Assembly: GCA_964348605.1 (NCBI GenBank)
Contig: CAYGDC010000004.1
Location: forward strand, 1 to 28,208
From: JALOAR01 sp964348605
GTDB taxonomy: Bacteria > Patescibacteriota > Minisyncoccia > UBA6257 > Colwellbacteraceae
Direction of reading: 5' to 3'
DNA: 28,208 nucleotides
The notes beneath the pieces are model-generated. The model worked only from the letters and a program-made list of their open reading frames with translations. It searched no databases and was not told the origin of the DNA. The position numbers and the translations under genes were made by a program. Positions 21,534-28,208 of this stretch are shown here, piece by piece (position 1 is the first letter of the stretch; every line of letters starts with the position of its first letter).

Positions 21534-21620
21534 GGGTTCTGCTGGAAAATGCACGAACCCTCTCTAAGTTAATACCTGTGGTATTCCGTGAAATCCCAAA
21601 CTGCTCGAGTAGAGCGATCT
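21534..21620 (+). ncRNA. Candidate small RNA, about 87 nt
   Basis: Reading plus strand from the predicted start: GGGTTC-TGC pairs with GCA-C-GAACCC (21534-21560, one bulge), then AATACC TGT GGTATT (21571-21585), then a stem AGAG/CTCT (about 21610-21615 area) running into eight T (21612-21619). This looks like promoter, structured body and terminator. No protein frame fits and I do not recognise SRP RNA, 6S RNA, RNase P RNA or tmRNA. It could also be unprocessed 5' structure of the dut mRNA read on the other strand. Confidence 0.35.
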
Positions 21621-21688
21621 CTTTTTTTTAAAAAATCTCTTTTTTGCTACTGTTGAGTTTCGTGCCAATGAAATTGGCGTGCTGTCAT

Positions 21689-21925
21689 TCAAAAAATCAA
21701 TGAAATGATACTTATAAAAATAGCAATTATGGAAATAATTATAGCATAGCGTGAATTATTTGCATTATCCTTTTTCAAAAGCGCATCAATAATAATCTGA
21801 CGATCAATCGTTCCATTATTATTTCCATAAGACCCTATATTCCATTGAAGAGCTTCCTTTTCAAGCTGTCTATCATTCATTCGGTAGTATTTATTTACTA
21901 AAACAAAATCTAAAGGATTTTTCAT
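21689..21925 (-). CDS. Small tail-anchored membrane protein, unknown
   Basis: 78 residues. The first about 55 residues are soluble and contain the pattern YYRMNDRQLEKEALQWNIG, and the last about 20 are a hydrophobic helix (YAIIISIIAIFISIISLIF) that ends the protein, so it is tail-anchored with a cytoplasmic N-terminus. The ATG is 2 bases after the stop of the PH-domain gene, so the two are cotranscribed. It is the only gene here ending in TGA. No family recognised. A role with the PH-domain protein at the membrane is inferred from order only. Confidence 0.6.
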   Translation of the reverse strand: MKNPLDFVLVNKYYRMNDRQLEKEALQWNIGSYGNNNGTIDRQIIIDALLKKDNANNSRYAIIISIIAIFISIISLIF

Positions 21926-21927
21926 AG

Positions 21928-22407
21928 CTATTTATCCTTAAAAGCATCAAGCTTCTTTTTTACTTCATAAGGGGACTCTACATGATTTAAAATAATTCCG
22001 TGCGAAGTTGTTCTATTGGAGTCTGTTCTGTCCGAAGTCGTTCCAATAGTGCTTATAAGCATATGTCCCGTATGAGTAATAATTCTACCTAAAAAAGGCT
22101 CTTCTACGTGGGTTTCAATTATTTTTGAATAATCAATACTCGTTGTACGAGTAGATAGCCAGCCCTTATGAATTAAGACCCGCTTGTTTGTAAAAGCATA
22201 AGCGTTTGCCGCTTTCAAATAAAAACCATAATAAAACAATGCGATTAAGAAAATAATAATACCAAGCCCAGCAATAAATAAAAATGGTAAACTTATAATG
22301 CCCCAAATAATTAAATTAAAATTTATGTACCTGTTGCCAACAGAAAATTCATATTCTACTTTTTCATCAGAGCTTAATATTTTATTCCAAATTTTTTCGT
22401 AATTCAT
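21928..22407 (-). CDS. Bacterial PH-domain (YdbS/DUF304-type) membrane protein
   Basis: 159 residues. A short N-terminal segment is followed by two close hydrophobic helices (about residues 28-65), then a PH-like beta region: NAYAFTNKRVLIHKGWLSTRTTSI, DYSKI and a Thr/Ser/Arg-rich insert near residue 120. The FTNKRVLIHKG pattern is typical of the bacterial PH-2 family, small membrane proteins of mostly unknown function. The GGGAG about 13 bases before the ATG is a weakly placed ribosome site. A TTGACT (22486-22491), 17-bp spacer, TAATTT promoter lies upstream. Confidence 0.75.
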   Translation of the reverse strand: MNYEKIWNKILSSDEKVEYEFSVGNRYINFNLIIWGIISLPFLFIAGLGIIIFLIALFYYGFYLKAANAYAFTNKRVLIHKGWLSTRTTSIDYSKIIETHVEEPFLGRIITHTGHMLISTIGTTSDRTDSNRTTSHGIILNHVESPYEVKKKLDAFKDK

Positions 22408-22462
22408 GTTTTTTTATATTTTCTCCCAACTTTCTTAACCAAAAATAGTAAATCTTACTAAG

Positions 22463-22491
22463 AAATTACATTATTATTTAATAAAAGTCAA
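22463..22491 (-). promoter_or_regulatory. Putative promoter of the PH-domain gene pair
   Basis: TTGACT (22486-22491), 17-bp spacer, TAATTT (22463-22468). An 11-bp palindrome TCTTA-C-TAAGA (22453-22463) overlaps the predicted start site. Confidence 0.45.
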
Positions 22492-22584
22492 AGAAAATTC
22501 TTAGCGATATTTTTCGCAAAACGAAATACAAAATTCAACAAAAAAAAACAAGGACAAATAAAATTCCTGAAAGTTTGGTTTTTG

Positions 22585-22658
22585 TGGGCGATACAGGACT
22601 CGAACCTGTGACCTTCACAATGTCAATGTGACGCTCTAACCAGCTGAGCTAACCGCCC
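22585..22658 (-). tRNA. tRNA-Val (anticodon GAC)
   Basis: 74 nt. Acceptor GGGCGGT pairs with ATCGCCC, discriminator A. Anticodon stem TCACA/TGTGA encloses TTGACAT, giving GAC (codons GUC/GUU). D-arm GCTC/GAGC and T-loop GGTTCGAGTCC are canonical. CCA is not encoded. A T-run of nine (22540-22548 on the minus strand) after a weak AGGA/TCCT stem may terminate it. Confidence 0.96.
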
Positions 22659-22669
22659 TTATGTCAATT

Positions 22670-22698
22670 ATGATATAGTTGTTTTTAATTTTTTTCAA
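22670..22698 (-). promoter_or_regulatory. Promoter of tRNA-Val
   Basis: TTGAAA (22693-22698), 17-bp spacer, TATCAT (22670-22675). The start would be about 5 bases before the tRNA, so tRNA-Val has its own promoter although tRNA-Ile lies only 83 bases upstream. Confidence 0.6.
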
Positions 22699-22741
22699 CT
22701 TATAAACAAACTTTGGCTAAGCTTTTAAAAATAAATAATCT

Positions 22742-22816
22742 TGGTGGGTGCAGTAGGAATCGGACCTACGACCTCTGTCTTATCAGGACAGCGTTCTACC
22801 ACTGAACTATGCACCC
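22742..22816 (-). tRNA. tRNA-Ile (anticodon GAT), CCA encoded
   Basis: Acceptor GGGTGCA pairs with TGCACCC, discriminator A, CCA encoded. Anticodon stem CTGTC/GACAG encloses CTGATAA, giving GAT (codons AUC/AUU). T-loop GGTCCGATTCC is canonical. Confidence 0.96.
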
Positions 22817-22833
22817 GTTTATACTCGAATAAC

Positions 22834-22862
22834 ATTCTAGCGTGAAGAAAAAGTAAAATCAA
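22834..22862 (-). promoter_or_regulatory. Promoter of tRNA-Ile
   Basis: TTGATT (22857-22862), 17-bp spacer, TAGAAT (22834-22839); start about 10 bases before the tRNA. The remaining bases to 22954 are AT-rich with nothing recognised. Confidence 0.65.
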
Positions 22863-22954
22863 CGGCTTTCTCTAAGAAATAAGAAAATTATAAATTAATG
22901 ATTAATCTGTCCAAATAAGATTCTGTAAGAGGATATAATTTGTAATATATAAAA

Positions 22955-23158
22955 CTAAAGACCTAGCGCTTCATAAGCTTCAAAGTCAAAGTTTATTACG
23001 CCTTCCTGAGTTAATCCGTCTTCAGCATTAAGAAATTGATTGAGGCTGCTGCCTAAAATACCAATAAGATATGCTGATATAGATATCATGATGATAGCAA
23101 GCACAAATCCAGCTATTATTAATATTTTTTCTCTATGTGTTCTTTTTTTATTAGTCAT
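22955..23158 (-). CDS. 67-aa single-span membrane protein following the PilO-like gene
   Basis: 67 residues: a basic N-terminus (MTNKKRTHREK), one hydrophobic helix (about residues 12-34), and an acidic extracytoplasmic tail ending YEALGL. It starts 7 bases after the PilO-like gene and is therefore likely cotranscribed. No family recognised. A position beside PilO suggests a minor type IV pilus alignment protein, but the sequence itself does not show this. Confidence 0.6.
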   Translation of the reverse strand: MTNKKRTHREKILIIAGFVLAIIMISISAYLIGILGSSLNQFLNAEDGLTQEGVINFDFEAYEALGL

Positions 23159-23165
23159 GTTTTAT

Positions 23166-23702
23166 TTATTGGCTAAAAAATACTTCTCCGGACAATATCG
23201 CTCGATAAACGCCTCCCGGGGCTCCGTCTGGAGCAGTCCATTCTATGCTTTGAATACGAGTTAAATATGGAGCTGCTTCAAATATTCTGATAAAAGTGAG
23301 AATAGATAGCCTTTCTCCAGAAACATTAATGATAAAGCTTGCCCTGCTTGGAATATTAGGCGATTCTGAAATTGTTTCATCTCTGAATGAAAAAATAGGA
23401 GACAGGTTTTGTTCTCGCGCAAGACGAGTTATTTCTGCGGAGAAAATAAATAACGATTCTCTGTCTGGCAATATAGTCCGAAGCTGATTCATTTTAGCCT
23501 CAGCTTCTTTTGACCTCTCTCTCAATACAGCTAAACTACTAATATTTTGCGCTCTTGTCGCAAGGGCCGCCCTATCCGTTTCTATTAGCTTTCCGACTGC
23601 GCGTAAATCGCTAAATATATACATAATAAATCCGCCAAGCACTACTATAATGCCAAAACTAATTCCTAAGTGTTTGAAAAGTTTTTTATGAAAATTAGTC
23701 AT
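23166..23702 (-). CDS. pilO: PilO-like type IV pilus inner-membrane assembly protein
   Basis: 178 residues. One N-terminal transmembrane helix (about 12-31), a helical coiled-coil-like segment (about 35-80, rich in Arg, Ala, Leu, Glu) and a C-terminal alpha/beta domain. The NQLRTILPDRESLFIFSAEI segment and the later NVSGERLSILTFIRIFE match the pattern of PilO, which sits with PilN and PilM under the pilus motor. PilM, PilN and PilQ are not in the window, so the rest of the locus should be elsewhere. It is divergent from dprA, a DNA-uptake gene, which is consistent with pilus-driven competence. Family call is moderate because PilO is poorly conserved. Confidence 0.72.
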   Translation of the reverse strand: MTNFHKKLFKHLGISFGIIVVLGGFIMYIFSDLRAVGKLIETDRAALATRAQNISSLAVLRERSKEAEAKMNQLRTILPDRESLFIFSAEITRLAREQNLSPIFSFRDETISESPNIPSRASFIINVSGERLSILTFIRIFEAAPYLTRIQSIEWTAPDGAPGGVYRAILSGEVFFSQ

Positions 23703-23703
23703 A

Positions 23704-23748
23704 TTGTCGCTCTAAAATAATTTAACCGTTATAATGATTATAACATAA
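23704..23748. promoter_or_regulatory. Divergent pilO/dprA promoter region with 17-bp palindrome
   Basis: A perfect inverted repeat GTTATAAT-G-ATTATAAC (23728-23744) carries TATAAT on each strand: 23730-23735 for dprA and 23737-23742 for the PilO-like gene. For the minus strand TTGAGG (23761-23766) lies 18 bp behind its -10; for the plus strand only TTGTCG with a 20-bp spacer is available. The two promoters overlap, so they should compete, and the palindrome could bind a shared regulator. Confidence 0.55.
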
Positions 23749-24588
23749 ATGATTACTTTGCCTCAAATTTTATCAGAGATACCTGCTTGCCCTAAAAATC
23801 TTTTCATAAAAGGAAAAGGGCTTGAAAGTGAGTTTGAAGGCATAGCGATTGTCGGCACAAGAAAAGCAAGCGCCGAAGGATTGGCTATTGCTGAAGAATT
23901 TGCGAGAAGCTTATCGCTCGCTGGCATTCCTATTGTAAGTGGTCTAGCGTTTGGCATTGATTCTGCAGCGCATCGTGGATGCCTTGCTGCACGCGGACGC
24001 ACCGTAGCTGTGCTTGCTGGTGGAATAGAAAAAATATATCCAGCAACAAACACTCCACTTGCTGAAAAAATAATTTCCTCTGGTGGCTCCATCGTTTCAG
24101 AATATCAAAATGAACCATCTTATCCAGATTTATTTTTAAGAAGAAATCGAATAATAAGCGGACTTTCTAAGGCAGTTATTATTATTGAAGCACCACTAAA
24201 ATCAGGCGCGGTTTCTACAGCTACTTGGGCAGCAGAGCAAGGACGGGAAGTTTTTATTGTTCCTGGCCCCATCTCTCACCCTAATTACGCTGGGTCTCAT
24301 AAACTCCTTCGTGACGGCGCTCGCCTTGTGACTTCTCCAGAGGAAGTGTTATCTGATCTTGGTATAAAAAACTTAGCTATAAGCACGCCCCAAGATAAAG
24401 AATTACCTGAAGACGCTCTCACTATATTGGATCTTATTTCTCTTTCTCATCAAGCTGTTTCAATTGACAAAATTATATCTACGACTAAACTTGAACCACA
24501 AAAAGTAATGGCAATCCTTACAGAGCTTACGATTAATGGCAGTATAATAGAAACGCCAATAGGGTATGCTAATCGTTTCAAAAATTAA
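23749..24588 (+). CDS. dprA: DNA processing protein DprA
   Basis: 279 residues, DprA core length without a long N-terminal SAM domain. The Rossmann-like fold shows GTRKASAEG (36-44), SGLAFGIDSAAH (64-75) and LRRNRIISGLSKAVIIIEA. A winged helix-like DprA C-terminal domain occupies about residues 215-279. DprA loads RecA on incoming single-stranded DNA in natural transformation and binds SSB-coated DNA. It overlaps a promoter region shared with the PilO-like gene and lies 2 bases before topA. The ATG follows the -10 candidates by only 5-13 bases, with no Shine-Dalgarno, so its mRNA may be nearly leaderless. Confidence 0.95.
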   Translation: MITLPQILSEIPACPKNLFIKGKGLESEFEGIAIVGTRKASAEGLAIAEEFARSLSLAGIPIVSGLAFGIDSAAHRGCLAARGRTVAVLAGGIEKIYPATNTPLAEKIISSGGSIVSEYQNEPSYPDLFLRRNRIISGLSKAVIIIEAPLKSGAVSTATWAAEQGREVFIVPGPISHPNYAGSHKLLRDGARLVTSPEEVLSDLGIKNLAISTPQDKELPEDALTILDLISLSHQAVSIDKIISTTKLEPQKVMAILTELTINGSIIETPIGYANRFKN

Positions 24589-24590
24589 TA

Positions 24591-26594
24591 ATGGCTAAAA
24601 TAAAACAGCAGAAAAAGACAGAAAAAGTAAAAAATGGGCGACCTCTAATAATAGTAGAGTCCCCTACTAAAGCCCGCACAATTAGCGGATTTCTTGGCAG
24701 TGATTTTAAGGTTGAATCCTCTTACGGTCATGTAAGAGACCTTCCTAAATCTAAGCTCGGAATAGATATCGAAAATAATTTTGAACCCCAATATATTGTT
24801 CAGATTAAAAATAAAAAAAGAATTAATGAGTTAAAAAAAGAGGCATTAGCCGCATCAAAAGTAGTACTTGCAACTGACGAAGACCGCGAAGGAGAAGCCA
24901 TTGCTTGGCATCTTACAGAAGCATTGGGGCTAGATAATAAAAAATATGAACGGATTGTTTTTCATGAAATAACTCCCGAAGCCATTAAAGAATCGCTTAA
25001 ATATCCAAGAAAAATATCTTTTGATTTGGTGGACGCTCAACAGGCAAGAAGAGTTCTGGATCGCTTAGTCGGATATAAACTTTCTCCTCTTCTTTGGAAA
25101 AAAATTATGGGGCGACTTTCAGCAGGAAGAGTCCAGTCAGTCGCTGTTCGCCTTATTGTTGAACGCGAAGAAGAAATAAGACGATTTATTCCTGAAGCTT
25201 ACTACACAATTAAAGGATTATTTCAGGCGAGCGGAAGCGAACTAGAAGCCAATCTTCTTAAGATAAGTGGTAAATCAGTGCCAAAACCAGGCATAAAAAA
25301 CGAAAAAGACGCAGATAAAATTCTCGTTGAGATTAAACAATCTGACTGCAAAATGGTCGCGATTGAAGAAAAAAAAGTTTCCCGCTCTCCAAATCCCCCA
25401 TTTACAACAAGCTCTTTGCAACAAGAATGCTCGAGAAGGCTTGGGCTTAGCGCAAAGGCCACTATGATGCTTGCTCAACAACTTTACGAAAAGGGTTTTA
25501 TTACCTATATGAGAACTGATTCTTTCAATCTTTCATCTTCATCAATTTCCGCGGCAAAGAAATGGTTAAATGAAAACTTAGGAGACCAATACTCTGAAGT
25601 AGCACCCCGAATATGGAAAACTAAATCCAAGTCAGCGCAAGAAGCGCATGAAGCAATAAGGCCGACTAATCCAGAAATGCTTTCTGTACATATTAATGAA
25701 GAAGAAAAAGTTAAAAAACTTTATGATTTAATTTGGCGACGCTTTATGGCATCTCAAATGCCTGATGCTATTTTTACCGCAAAAAGGATATTAATTGAAT
25801 CTGGAAAACATACGCTTTCTGCGTCTGGAAGCTCTATAAAATTTGATGGGTACCTAAAAGTTTGGCCATCTAAGTTTGAAGAAAAAAATTTGCCTGATAT
25901 AAAAGAAGGAAGTGATATTCGCGTCCTTAATGCACAAAAAGAACGACACGAAACAGAGCCTCCAGCAAGATACAATGAGGCAAGCCTTATTAAGACCCTT
26001 GAAGAATTTGGCATTGGTCGCCCATCAACATACGCACCAATAATTTCCGTTATTCAAACAAGACAATACGCGGAAAAAAATGAGCAAAAAAGATTTATCC
26101 CAACAGATATTGGAGAAAAAGTAAATAAACTTTTAACCGAGCATTTTACCGAAATAGTAGATATTGGCTTTACCGCTGAAATGGAAAATAAGTTTGATGC
26201 AGTGGCCTCTGGTAAGGCAAATTGGAAAGACATAATCGCAGATTTTTACAATCCTTTTATTAAAAACCTGGAAAAGAAATATGAAGAGATTGAAAAAGAA
26301 AACATGGATGAATCAACTGACGAAATATGCGACAAATGTTCTCGTCCGATGATTATAAAAAGAGGTAGATTCGGTCGCTTTATCGCCTGCTCTGGCTATC
26401 CAGAATGTAAAAATACTAAAAAAATTGCCCCAATAGCTTTAAAAACAGAGTCTGGTATAGAAATGTCATGTCCTAAATGCGATGAAGGAAGAGTTATTTC
26501 TAAAAAAACAAAAAGAGGGAGAATGTTCTACGGCTGTAACCGTTATCCTGATTGCGATTTTGCAAGCTGGGTAAAGCCCGGACAAAATGAATAA
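24591..26594 (+). CDS. topA: DNA topoisomerase I (type IA)
   Basis: 667 residues. The Toprim domain starts IIVESPTKA with Glu23 and contains ATDEDREGEA (Asp96, Asp98, Glu100) for magnesium. The catalytic Tyr306 lies in FITYMRTDSFNL. Two C4 zinc ribbons close the chain, CDKC...C...C at about 580-605 and CPKC...C...C at about 625-655, fewer than in E. coli but normal for small genomes. It relaxes negative supercoils behind RNA polymerase and replication forks. It starts 2 bases after dprA, an order common in bacteria, and the pair are probably one transcript. Confidence 0.97.
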   Translation: MAKIKQQKKTEKVKNGRPLIIVESPTKARTISGFLGSDFKVESSYGHVRDLPKSKLGIDIENNFEPQYIVQIKNKKRINELKKEALAASKVVLATDEDREGEAIAWHLTEALGLDNKKYERIVFHEITPEAIKESLKYPRKISFDLVDAQQARRVLDRLVGYKLSPLLWKKIMGRLSAGRVQSVAVRLIVEREEEIRRFIPEAYYTIKGLFQASGSELEANLLKISGKSVPKPGIKNEKDADKILVEIKQSDCKMVAIEEKKVSRSPNPPFTTSSLQQECSRRLGLSAKATMMLAQQLYEKGFITYMRTDSFNLSSSSISAAKKWLNENLGDQYSEVAPRIWKTKSKSAQEAHEAIRPTNPEMLSVHINEEEKVKKLYDLIWRRFMASQMPDAIFTAKRILIESGKHTLSASGSSIKFDGYLKVWPSKFEEKNLPDIKEGSDIRVLNAQKERHETEPPARYNEASLIKTLEEFGIGRPSTYAPIISVIQTRQYAEKNEQKRFIPTDIGEKVNKLLTEHFTEIVDIGFTAEMENKFDAVASGKANWKDIIADFYNPFIKNLEKKYEEIEKENMDESTDEICDKCSRPMIIKRGRFGRFIACSGYPECKNTKKIAPIALKTESGIEMSCPKCDEGRVISKKTKRGRMFYGCNRYPDCDFASWVKPGQNE

Positions 26595-26677
26595 TTTTGT
26601 CTTATTATTGTTATACTGCTCTAAGATGAATATAAAAATTTAGATTAAAAATCAAAAATAATTTAAAATCAAAAAAC

Positions 26678-27235
26678 ATGCTATCAGATAAAGATTTGAA
26701 AAAAGCCATTAAAGATAAAAGGATATCTTTTTTACCAAAGGTAAGTGCTAATCAAATAGGCCCAGCTTCTATTGATTTAAAATTATCTCCGCATTTTAAG
26801 TTTTTTCGCACTAATAAATTTAGCCTAATAGATATTAAGCAACCACTCCCTCAAAATTTTATGGATGCTGTGACTTTAAAAAACAAGGAGCCACTAATTC
26901 TTCATCCAGGTAATTTTGTTTTAGCAAGCACCCAAGAATATCTTAAATTAGGCAATGATATTGCTATGAAAGTTGAAGGTAAAAGCTCTTTAGCAAGGAT
27001 AGGTCTTTTAGTACATACTGCCGGTTTTGTTGATCCTGGCTTTGAGGGAACGCTAACACTAGAAATTAGTAACCAATCTAATGTTGCCGTAACGCTTTAC
27101 CCTGATATGTTTATCTGCCAAGTAGCTGTTTATCAATTATCTTCTCCAGCAGAGACGCCATATGATAAAAGAAAAAAATCTTTATATCTTAAACAAAAGC
27201 GCCCTACCGAAATTAAAACTAAAAATTTATTTTAA
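26678..27235 (+). CDS. dcd: dCTP deaminase, probably bifunctional dCTP deaminase/dUTPase
   Basis: 185 residues. GKSSLARIG with Ser103, Ser104 and Arg107 (101-109), catalytic Glu129 in TLTLEISN and the YPDMFICQVAVYQL tail place it in the Dcd family. The sequence TAGFVDPGF after LLVH resembles the bifunctional Mycobacterium-type enzyme, which makes dUMP from dCTP, more than the E. coli type (VTAHRIDPG). Between LLVH and TAGF it looks one residue shorter than the patterns I recall. The TGTTATACT (26609-26617) extended -10 lies upstream. No Shine-Dalgarno precedes the ATG. Confidence 0.93.
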   Translation: MLSDKDLKKAIKDKRISFLPKVSANQIGPASIDLKLSPHFKFFRTNKFSLIDIKQPLPQNFMDAVTLKNKEPLILHPGNFVLASTQEYLKLGNDIAMKVEGKSSLARIGLLVHTAGFVDPGFEGTLTLEISNQSNVAVTLYPDMFICQVAVYQLSSPAETPYDKRKKSLYLKQKRPTEIKTKNLF

Positions 27236-27334
27236 TTAACATCAAGTAGTGAGAAATATAGGACTAGGGTTTATAGCAAAGATAAATTACTTTTTTCCCG
27301 AAAATGACACCTACTGTTCATTATTTATCACTAG

Positions 27335-27404
27335 TTATTAGTTGTTTTGTTTTTTGATCTTTGGTATTTGGTTTTATTAGTTGCCAGTCATTTGTTCTTA
27401 GTTG
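27335..27404 (+). repeat. Three degenerate TT(A/C)TTAGTTG direct repeats
   Basis: Copies at 27335-27344, 27374-27383 and 27395-27404, the first two identical and the third with one change. They sit in a T/G-rich strand (27322-27411) between dcd and relA/spoT, close to the latter's promoter. Confidence 0.4.
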
Positions 27405-27421
27405 TCAATTTATTTTATACT
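27392..27421 (+). promoter_or_regulatory. relA/spoT promoter, probably giving a leaderless mRNA
   Basis: TTGTTC (27392-27397), 18-bp spacer, TATACT (27416-27421), then 6 bases and ATG at 27428. The expected start, 7 bases after the -10 box, is the A of the ATG itself. Confidence 0.6.
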
Positions 27422-27427
27422 CATATT

Positions 27428-28208
27428 ATGAGCATTAAAGAGGTTATTCGCGTGAACCCTGATGGCCTTATTAGCAGGGCCTATTTTTTTGCTGAAAAAG
27501 CTCACCATGGTCAACGCAGGGCCTCTGGAGAACCATATTTTGAGCATCCTAAAAAAACTGCTGATATATTACTTTCTTGGAAGCTTGATGAAGAAACAGT
27601 AGTTGCTGGCCTCTTGCATGATGTAATAGAAGATGCTGAAAATGCCATTGATAAACTTAAAGAATTGCGTCAGATTTTTGGAGAGAACATTGCCTTTCTT
27701 GTTGAAGGAGCAACTAAGCTCGGTAAAATAAAATATCGCGGAGAAGAAAGGCATAAAGAAAGTATTAAAAAACTTATTCTTGCTTCTAGTAAAGATATTC
27801 GAATACTTCTAATAAAACTTGCTGATCGATATCATAATATGCAGACATTAAAATATCTGCCACTAGAAAAGCAATATCGAGTTGCTAGCGAAACATACGA
27901 AATATATGCGCCACTCGCGTATCGATTAGGCATGCAGAGAATAAGTGGAGAGCTTGAGGATTTGGCCTTTCCTTATATTAATCCAGAAGCCCATGAGTGG
28001 CTTTATAAGAATGTTCGAGTGAAATATGAGGACCGAGAAAAATATTTAACACGCATTAAACCAATAGTATTAAAAGCGTTAATAGACGCAAATATCAAGC
28101 CTTTAAGAGTAGATTTTCGGGCTAAAAGATATTCTAGTCTTTATAAAAAATTACTCCGCTATGATATGGATATAGAAAAAATTTATGATCTTGTTGCTTT
28201 TCGCATTA
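27428..28208 (+). CDS. RelA/SpoT-family (p)ppGpp synthetase/hydrolase, C-terminus cut by window edge
   Basis: 260 codons are visible before the right edge. The hydrolase domain is intact: His40 in YFEHPKK, His64-Asp65 in GLLHDVIED, and KLADRYHNMQTL with His136-Asn137, so the protein should be able to degrade (p)ppGpp. The synthetase domain is just beginning (RYSSLYKKLLRY, then IYDLVAFRI) at the edge. The C-terminal TGS/ACT regulatory part cannot be seen. It is probably a bifunctional Rsh enzyme that manages the stringent response. The start ATG has no ribosome site and is predicted to be at the mRNA 5' end. Confidence 0.93.
   Translation, partial: MSIKEVIRVNPDGLISRAYFFAEKAHHGQRRASGEPYFEHPKKTADILLSWKLDEETVVAGLLHDVIEDAENAIDKLKELRQIFGENIAFLVEGATKLGKIKYRGEERHKESIKKLILASSKDIRILLIKLADRYHNMQTLKYLPLEKQYRVASETYEIYAPLAYRLGMQRISGELEDLAFPYINPEAHEWLYKNVRVKYEDREKYLTRIKPIVLKALIDANIKPLRVDFRAKRYSSLYKKLLRYDMDIEKIYDLVAFRI

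Noticed and set aside
21030..21572. 180-codon plus-strand open frame opposite dut
   Set aside because: dut on the minus strand has all five dUTPase motifs. The plus frame has no recognisable motif and runs across the intergenic region by chance.
21689..21691. UGA recoded as glycine (Gracilibacteria code)
   Set aside because: rpoB, rpoC, topA and other long genes contain no in-frame TGA, whereas recoded genomes use it often.
23703..23748. Possible replication origin at the point where gene direction flips
   Set aside because: No dnaA, dnaN or DnaA-box cluster is visible; the 46-bp gap is explained by divergent promoters.

Overview
The window reads as a piece of a small, AT-rich bacterial chromosome, most likely from the Candidate Phyla Radiation (Patescibacteria, Parcubacteria-like). 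This is an inference. It rests on the compact gene spacing, short ribosomal and RNA polymerase proteins without large lineage inserts, the rpoB-rpoC-rpsF-ssb-rpsR gene order, a HARE-HTH protein with a sigma-region-4-like helix-turn-helix, a PilO-like pilus gene, a lone DUF192 protein and the absence of ordinary biosynthetic genes. The large conserved genes are intact and contain no in-frame TGA, and one small gene ends in TGA, so the UGA=Gly code of Gracilibacteria/Absconditabacteria is unlikely.

Layout. Everything from base 1 to 23702 is on the minus strand; everything from 23749 to the end is on the plus strand. The two arms diverge from a 46-bp promoter region. Reading the minus arm from low to high coordinates: (a) 1-3493, a HARE-HTH regulator, a membrane-anchored 439-aa protein and a VirD4/TraG-like ATPase that runs off the edge; (b) 3567-4058, a secreted or anchored DUF192 protein; (c) 4125-8763, a tightly packed four-gene carbohydrate operon (two GH130 proteins, a mannose-6-phosphate-isomerase-type cupin, and a nucleotidyltransferase fused to a phosphomannomutase-like HAD domain); (d) a tRNA-Leu; (e) 9155-17824, rpoB-rpoC-rpsF-ssb-rpsR plus a PAP2-like membrane protein, ending at a terminator; (f) 18110-19204, a rodA/ftsW-type SEDS gene; (g) a stand-alone 5S rRNA, a 42-aa membrane peptide, a tRNA-Leu and rplS, each with its own promoter; (h) an RluD-type pseudouridine synthase and dUTPase, with a candidate divergent small RNA; (i) a small two-gene PH-domain cassette; (j) tRNA-Val and tRNA-Ile; (k) a PilO-like pair. 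The plus arm carries dprA-topA, dcd and the start of a RelA/SpoT gene.

How the genes fit together. Most of the window is informational housekeeping. The clearest metabolic unit is the GH130 operon. If the GH130 enzymes release mannose-1-phosphate or mannose, the HAD domain could interconvert Man-1-P and Man-6-P, the cupin could link Man-6-P to Fru-6-P, and the fused nucleotidyltransferase could activate a sugar or alcohol phosphate. That chain is inferred from families and order only.

Transcription signals are unusually readable. TTGACx-17/18-TATAAT-like promoters precede the 5S gene and all four tRNA genes. At rplS and relA/spoT the -10 box sits so close to the ATG that the mRNA is probably leaderless. 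In contrast, rpoB has a strong GGAGGG site buried in a 5'-terminal hairpin. No CRISPR array, insertion sequence or prophage was seen. No gene-free stretch exceeds 300 bases; the longest (17825-18109, about 285 bp) holds the rpoB regulatory region.
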